Source of the DNA: an uncultured Oscillospiraceae bacterium
GTDB taxonomy: Bacteria > Bacillota > Clostridia > Oscillospirales > Oscillospiraceae
Direction of reading: 5' to 3'
Assembly (NCBI GenBank): GCA_910583885.1
Contig: CAJUAC010000001.1
Span: 1-64,000, forward strand
DNA: 64,000 nucleotides
Position numbers and translations under genes: made by a program. Below the pieces are notes generated by a model, which was not told the origin of the DNA, made no database searches, and saw nothing but the letters and a program-made list of their open reading frames with translations. The first letter of the stretch is position 1; the number at the start of each line of letters is the position of its first letter. Below are positions 60,388-64,000 of the stretch, piece after piece.

Positions 60388-62127
60388 TCAGTCAGTAATC
60401 CAGTCCCTATACTGGTATTGCGTCTCATATACAGCATCCACCCATCTGGATTCCTCCCAATAATAGCTGCCACTGGGGAGCAGATATTCTTTCCACCAAG
60501 CCCTTCCATCAGCTCCGTAGTGGCCCACACCCATATGGTTTCCATTACAGTAGCCACAGGACCATTCTTTTCCGCTCGTGGCGTATTGCTGCGCAGACCA
60601 GTCTGAATATTGCAGGGCAGCGCTTCCACTGACATAGGATAGCCCCTCCAGATACATCCCACACCAGCAGTCGTGCCCACCTGTGGAGTCAATATACCGG
60701 CCATAGCGGTACTCTGTGCGGCCATCCGAAACCTGTTTGCTCCGTACTTCGACCTCACGGGTACCAGAGGCCTCAACCGGGGTAGAAGCCCAATCACTCC
60801 AGGGCCCCCAATGGCCGCCCTTTCCCCAGTGGGCATACAAGGTTTGTCCACTGACTAAATCAAAAACGGTTGAATCCGTGATTTGGGTGCCTCCAGCTGA
60901 TTGCGTGTACCACCCCTCAAAAACGGATCCCTCTCTTGTTGGCTGCGGCAAGGACATGTTGTGTTCCCCGGCTGTCATAGGAAAGCGGCTGCAAGTTGAG
61001 CCGTCATCTAAAATAATATAGAATGGCTGACCACCTGAGTCACCAGCCCCCTCCTGGCTGTCCGTCTTCCAGTGTGCGTATAGTGTGACCCGTGCGGAGT
61101 TTCCTGCCGTGGTACTGTTATCAACGAGGGTACCACCGCTGCGGGCAGTATACCATCCCTCAAAGGTACAGCCGCTTTTGGTGGGGATGGGAAGGGTTCC
61201 ATAAGGCAAGCCCGGTGTTACAGTTTGTGAGCTCTGTGATACGCTTCCCCCATTGGCATCAAAGTCCACGATGCAGGCAGTAATCTCCTCCCGCCAAATG
61301 GCATATAATGTTATGTCCTGATCCACAATGAGCTCATTTCCATACAATAACATTAGGTTGCTGTTTTCTAATTCCCAACCTACAAAAGTGTAACCCTGCC
61401 GGTCCGGCGTTGGCATTTTGCCAACAAAATTACCAGCTGTAACTGTTTTTGCAGTCTGGGAAACCGAGCCGCCATTCGCGTTAAAATGTACCGTATATTG
61501 CTTCTGTGGTGTTGCCGCCCCATTCACAGAATCATATGTGTTCGCCCGATATACAGAACAGTACTCATAACTGCTATAATATCTCCGCATTTGTGCATAT
61601 GGGATCGTCCGATAAAGCACCTCGCACCGTTTCCCCGCATTGCAGTCAAGGAGTGTCACACTGTCATCTGTGACCCCCATGCAAACCGCAGCATGGCCAA
61701 ATGATTGATTTGACCTGTAAAAATAAATCAGATCACCCACCTTGGCAGCCTGAAATGTTGCAGCTGCATTGGAGGGGCCCTTATTGCTGACCTTCGTTTT
61801 TTCAGTAATATTTACACCGAAAACCTGATTCATCACATAGGAAGCAAAGCCAATGCAGGTCCAAGCATCCCCCTGGCCAGATGAGAGGCTCTTCCCTTTT
61901 GCACGGCAAATTGCTTTCAAAGAACAGTTGGAGCATGTCTGCCTAGCTCCATGGGTGCAGGCCTGGCCATTCACTGTAAAAAAGCTGCCGCTTGGATAAT
62001 CACTCAATATTTGATTCATCGCTGTCTGTACCCCACCTGCTTCGGCCGCCCGCGCAGTTGAAACCGGGAACACTGAGGCTGCAAGGACCATAACAAGCAA
62101 TACGGGTATCATTTTCTGTAAACGCAT
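60388..62127 (-). CDS. Secreted NlpC/P60-like protein with InlB B-repeats
   Basis: A 579-residue secreted protein. The signal peptide (1-28) ends STARA. A Cys-rich insert (ACTHGARQTCSNCSLKAIC, 57-74) precedes an NlpC/P60-CHAP-like domain with DAWTCIGFAS (catalytic Cys91) and QSFGHAAV (His145). About three InlB B-repeats (GYTFVGWE, FEGWYTARSGG, FEGWYTQSAGG; about 215-445) and an aromatic/Cys-rich C-terminal region (WGPWSDW, CWCGMY, CGYCNGNH) follow. It probably acts on peptidoglycan or surface peptides. The start at 62127 lies 14 bases past the SLH gene's stop, behind GAGGGGGGA. Base composition is AT-richer than the central genes. Confidence 0.8.
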   Translation of the reverse strand: MRLQKMIPVLLVMVLAASVFPVSTARAAEAGGVQTAMNQILSDYPSGSFFTVNGQACTHGARQTCSNCSLKAICRAKGKSLSSGQGDAWTCIGFASYVMNQVFGVNITEKTKVSNKGPSNAAATFQAAKVGDLIYFYRSNQSFGHAAVCMGVTDDSVTLLDCNAGKRCEVLYRTIPYAQMRRYYSSYEYCSVYRANTYDSVNGAATPQKQYTVHFNANGGSVSQTAKTVTAGNFVGKMPTPDRQGYTFVGWELENSNLMLLYGNELIVDQDITLYAIWREEITACIVDFDANGGSVSQSSQTVTPGLPYGTLPIPTKSGCTFEGWYTARSGGTLVDNSTTAGNSARVTLYAHWKTDSQEGAGDSGGQPFYIILDDGSTCSRFPMTAGEHNMSLPQPTREGSVFEGWYTQSAGGTQITDSTVFDLVSGQTLYAHWGKGGHWGPWSDWASTPVEASGTREVEVRSKQVSDGRTEYRYGRYIDSTGGHDCWCGMYLEGLSYVSGSAALQYSDWSAQQYATSGKEWSCGYCNGNHMGVGHYGADGRAWWKEYLLPSGSYYWEESRWVDAVYETQYQYRDWITD

Positions 62128-62141
62128 CGGCACATCCCCCC

Positions 62142-62714
62142 TCAAAAATACAGAACGTTGTACAATATCTGCGCAATTACTGCACGATTCAAGAATTCTC
62201 CAGACTGCGCCTCTATCCCATCTGTGAACCCTTGCTCGTCAGCTGTGGATAGATACCCCGTTGGATAACCTCCCGCAGCAATCGCCAATTCGTCCATGTC
62301 CATCGCGCGTACAACCATGGCAAGCGCCTGCTCATACGTCACCTGGTCACTTGGGCCAAATGTCCCGTCCCCGTAGCCGCCAACAATCCCCAGCTCCTCC
62401 GTTTTAGCAATATACTTGTTTGCCCAATGGGTTATCGGGACATCGGAAAACACGGCCGATGGGGACAGGCTGTCTGCCTCACCCATCATACGGCAGACAA
62501 TTGCGGCCATCTCCGCCCGGCTGACTATCTTATCCGGATTGAAATTCCCCTTTTCATCCCCCTGCATCACCTCAATACCATTCAGATACTCCACTGCTTC
62601 TGCGTAGACGGCGTTCTGATCCACGTCGGGGAATATCGAGGCAGCATGGGCGGGAGCTATCAGCATAAGGGCCAGAAAGCCAGCAGCAACAGTGCTTTTT
62701 GCGTTTCTTTTCAC
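62142..62714 (-). CDS. Small secreted SLH-domain protein
   Basis: A 190-residue protein made of a signal peptide (1-24, ending AHA) and two to three SLH units: FPDVDQNAVYAEAVEYLNGIEVMQGDEKGNFNPDKIVSRAEMAAIV, FSDVPITHWANKYIAKTEELGIVGGYGDGTFGPSDQVTYEQALAMV and a degenerate third. With no other domain it may be a cell-wall-bound docking protein or accessory to the NlpC/InlB protein encoded immediately downstream. A GTG start at 62714 is supported by GGGGAGG. Confidence 0.85.
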   Translation of the reverse strand: MKRNAKSTVAAGFLALMLIAPAHAASIFPDVDQNAVYAEAVEYLNGIEVMQGDEKGNFNPDKIVSRAEMAAIVCRMMGEADSLSPSAVFSDVPITHWANKYIAKTEELGIVGGYGDGTFGPSDQVTYEQALAMVVRAMDMDELAIAAGGYPTGYLSTADEQGFTDGIEAQSGEFLNRAVIAQILYNVLYF

Positions 62715-62731
62715 CTGATTATCCTCCCCAA

Positions 62732-62905
62732 TCAGATATTATACCGGAACTGACGAATTAAATAGTCCACGTCTTTGTCCCCAAGTCCATAATTCTTTAT
62801 TAAGTCTTTCTGTATCTGACGCAGCGCATCACGGTCCTCGGTGTCGTTCGCCGCCTTGATCGCGGCAAGATAACGGTTGTAGTCGCTGGATGACATGCTT
62901 TGCAT
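62732..62905 (-). CDS. Small protein of unknown function
   Basis: A 57-residue frame (MQSMSSSDYNRYLAAIKAAN, later DKDVDYLIRQFRYNI) behind a very good AAGGAGG site. It is predicted to be helical and cytoplasmic, with no signal sequence. It is followed 17 bases later by the SLH gene, giving a three-gene unit with the SLH and NlpC/InlB genes. I do not recognise the family. Confidence 0.6.
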   Translation of the reverse strand: MQSMSSSDYNRYLAAIKAANDTEDRDALRQIQKDLIKNYGLGDKDVDYLIRQFRYNI

Positions 62906-62975
62906 AGTAGTTTCCTCCTTAAAGAATTTGTATCATTCAAATACGGCATTTCTGGCTGCACGCTTTGTCAGCAGC

Positions 62976-63413
62976 TTACCAGCCCTTCTTTACGTTACCT
63001 GCCAATGTTACATAAATATAATTATCCCTTTTTGAAACCTCAACAACTGGGCAATTATTTTTGATTTGATCGTACAAGTACTGTATAAATGCAGTTACAT
63101 ATTCCTTATTTGGCAGATCCTCGTACCCCCAGGCACTGAACCTCAAATTTTCCCTGCCAGCAGTGTAATCATAACCGTATTCTGTCGGGCGGCCTTGGGA
63201 TTTGTCAATATATATCAGCTGCACCTCGTCTTTCAGAATCTTCATAGTTAACATGCGCATTTTGTCGTTTTCCATGAGCCACTGAATATGCGAATCTCCA
63301 GCGCTAAAAAACCTGCAAAATGTATCTGCACACCTCTGCCCGCACTCACTATTACGGATACGGTCAACAACCTCGGAAGATGCCTCTTTCTTGAACAATC
63401 CCAATAATCCCAC
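62976..63413 (-). CDS. Unrecognised 145-residue protein
   Basis: I place the start at GTG 63413, eight bases after GGAGG; the ATG 15 bases earlier has no ribosome site. The product starts GLLGLFKKEASSEVVDRI and contains SECGQRCADTFCRFFSAGD (three Cys), KILKDEVQLIYIDKSQGRP and SAWGYEDLPNKEYVTAFIQYLYDQI. It is predicted to be soluble alpha/beta, with no signal or membrane span. The composition is AT-rich like its neighbours. Function unknown. Confidence 0.65.
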   Translation of the reverse strand: MGLLGLFKKEASSEVVDRIRNSECGQRCADTFCRFFSAGDSHIQWLMENDKMRMLTMKILKDEVQLIYIDKSQGRPTEYGYDYTAGRENLRFSAWGYEDLPNKEYVTAFIQYLYDQIKNNCPVVEVSKRDNYIYVTLAGNVKKGW

Positions 63414-63526
63414 GTTGAATTCCTCCATATTTTATTTATTTTGATTCACATAAGACATGAACAATGCTAGAAACATACGGAGTATGGGCGAAATTTTTAT
63501 AGAATCCAAGCGAGTTGCCTGCTGCA

Positions 63527-63940
63527 CTAATCACCAATTTCATCAAAGTCCTCATCTGTTAATTCTCTGAGCAAGACATCATCTCCCATAAAAACCCTCC
63601 CATAGTCAAAGTCTACTCCACCTTTCCATGAAACAACAATGAGAAGCTTCCTCACATTTTTTACATTCACCGATATCTCTTGACATCCTGCTTCCCAATT
63701 GAGATCACCAGAGTCATATAATTCTATATCGTCTCCATATACACAGAACGTGTATGTTGGCTTGATGGAACATGTTAAGTAACTGCATTGAAAAACTGAA
63801 TACTCTTCGTTCAAGAAAAACTCTACCCATCCAGTCCCAGAGGTATACCCCGACCATTGGTCATTTCCAAAAGTATACTTTTTTGTATCAGGCTTCTGGC
63901 TGGAAAAATCTTCAAACTTCTTGTTGCAAATGCTGGTATT
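63527..63940 (-). pseudogene. 5'-truncated NPCBM-like frame
   Basis: An open frame runs from a TAG near 63940 to the stop at 63527 without any ATG or GTG; TTG 63814 is the only possible start and would cut the domain. The translated text (KKYTFGNDQWSGYTSGTGWVEFFL, then YTFCVYGDDIELYDSGDL and ISVNVKNVRKLLIVV) follows the NPCBM carbohydrate-binding-domain pattern. A 10-base tandem duplication adjoins the interrupting stop, and 19-base inverted repeats bracket the region. I read it as a broken or rearranged gene, though a frame continuing past the right edge cannot be judged. Confidence 0.5.
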
Positions 63941-64000
63941 CTATGGTATTCTTAAGCTATATAGCACAGGGAATAAATTTACAAAAAAGTATACCTTTCT

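Noticed and set aside
1..64000. tRNA, rRNA, CRISPR array, prophage or transposase genes
   Set aside because: Searched by eye on both strands; no cloverleaf-like, repeat-spacer or transposase-motif sequence was found.

Overview
The window reads as chromosome of a Gram-positive anaerobe of the Clostridia, most like the GC-rich gut Oscillospiraceae (Flavonifractor, Lawsonibacter and Oscillibacter relatives). I infer this from strong AGGAGG ribosome sites, frequent GTG and TTG starts, S-layer-homology (SLH) anchored surface proteins, a Firmicutes housekeeping set (mini-RNase III, RqcH, Tex, PgeF) and an anaerobic purine-degradation gene set. The genus cannot be fixed from sequence alone. I saw no rRNA, tRNA, CRISPR array, transposase or phage gene.

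Layout. 1-6.5 kb: cut phospho-sugar mutase, a sigma-factor remnant, glutamine synthetase, a DUF1905 protein, then PgeF, an oligopeptide-type binding lipoprotein and a membrane-anchored glycoside-hydrolase-like protein. 6.6-10.5 kb (minus strand): operon dapA, unknown-domain/GNAT fusion, short-chain reductase, cysteine-hydrolase/GNAT fusion. 10.8-18.2 kb: alpha-galactoside utilisation (AraC regulator, GH36 alpha-galactosidase, sugar ABC importer, YesL-like protein). 18.3-26.5 kb: Kef-type antiporter, mini-III, RqcH, DUF1846 protein, a broken histidine-phosphatase gene, nicotinamidase-like hydrolase, Tex. 26.6-31.9 kb: LytTR two-component pair followed by a two-subunit ABC exporter. 32.1-34.4 kb: SLH-anchored 5'-nucleotidase. 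34.5-41.6 kb: a visibly AT-richer type I restriction-modification locus with an unusual leader. 42.0-44.7 kb: FapA, CheX-like and CheY-like proteins. 44.8-49.1 kb: overlapping pyridoxal kinase, thymidylate synthase, dihydrofolate reductase and recG.

49.2-60.3 kb is the most interesting block. On the minus strand lie ygeY, the YgeW-like carbamoyltransferase, carbamate kinase, guanine deaminase, a Dabb protein and an unknown protein. Diverging from them is a YheO-type regulator coupled to a fold-type II PLP enzyme, followed by two small genes and a threonine-synthase-like enzyme. Together they look like a purine-salvage-for-energy pathway: guanine is deaminated to xanthine, and later nitrogen intermediates are carbamoylated or cleaved, with carbamate kinase recovering ATP. 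Guanine deaminase has its own promoter, a guanine-type purine riboswitch (51980-52048) and an intrinsic terminator. A palindromic MITE-like repeat lies between the carbamoyltransferase and carbamate kinase genes, and shorter relatives lie in four other intergenic gaps of the window.

60.4-64 kb: AT-richer secreted and surface genes (NlpC/P60-like protein with InlB B-repeats, SLH protein, two unknown proteins and a 5'-truncated NPCBM-like frame). Other signals the gene calls do not explain are a candidate antisense RNA inside the restriction-locus leader (41462-41570), a perfect 15-bp-arm palindrome between two divergent small genes (58628-58658), and divergent promoters with a palindrome at the purine cluster (56050-56146).
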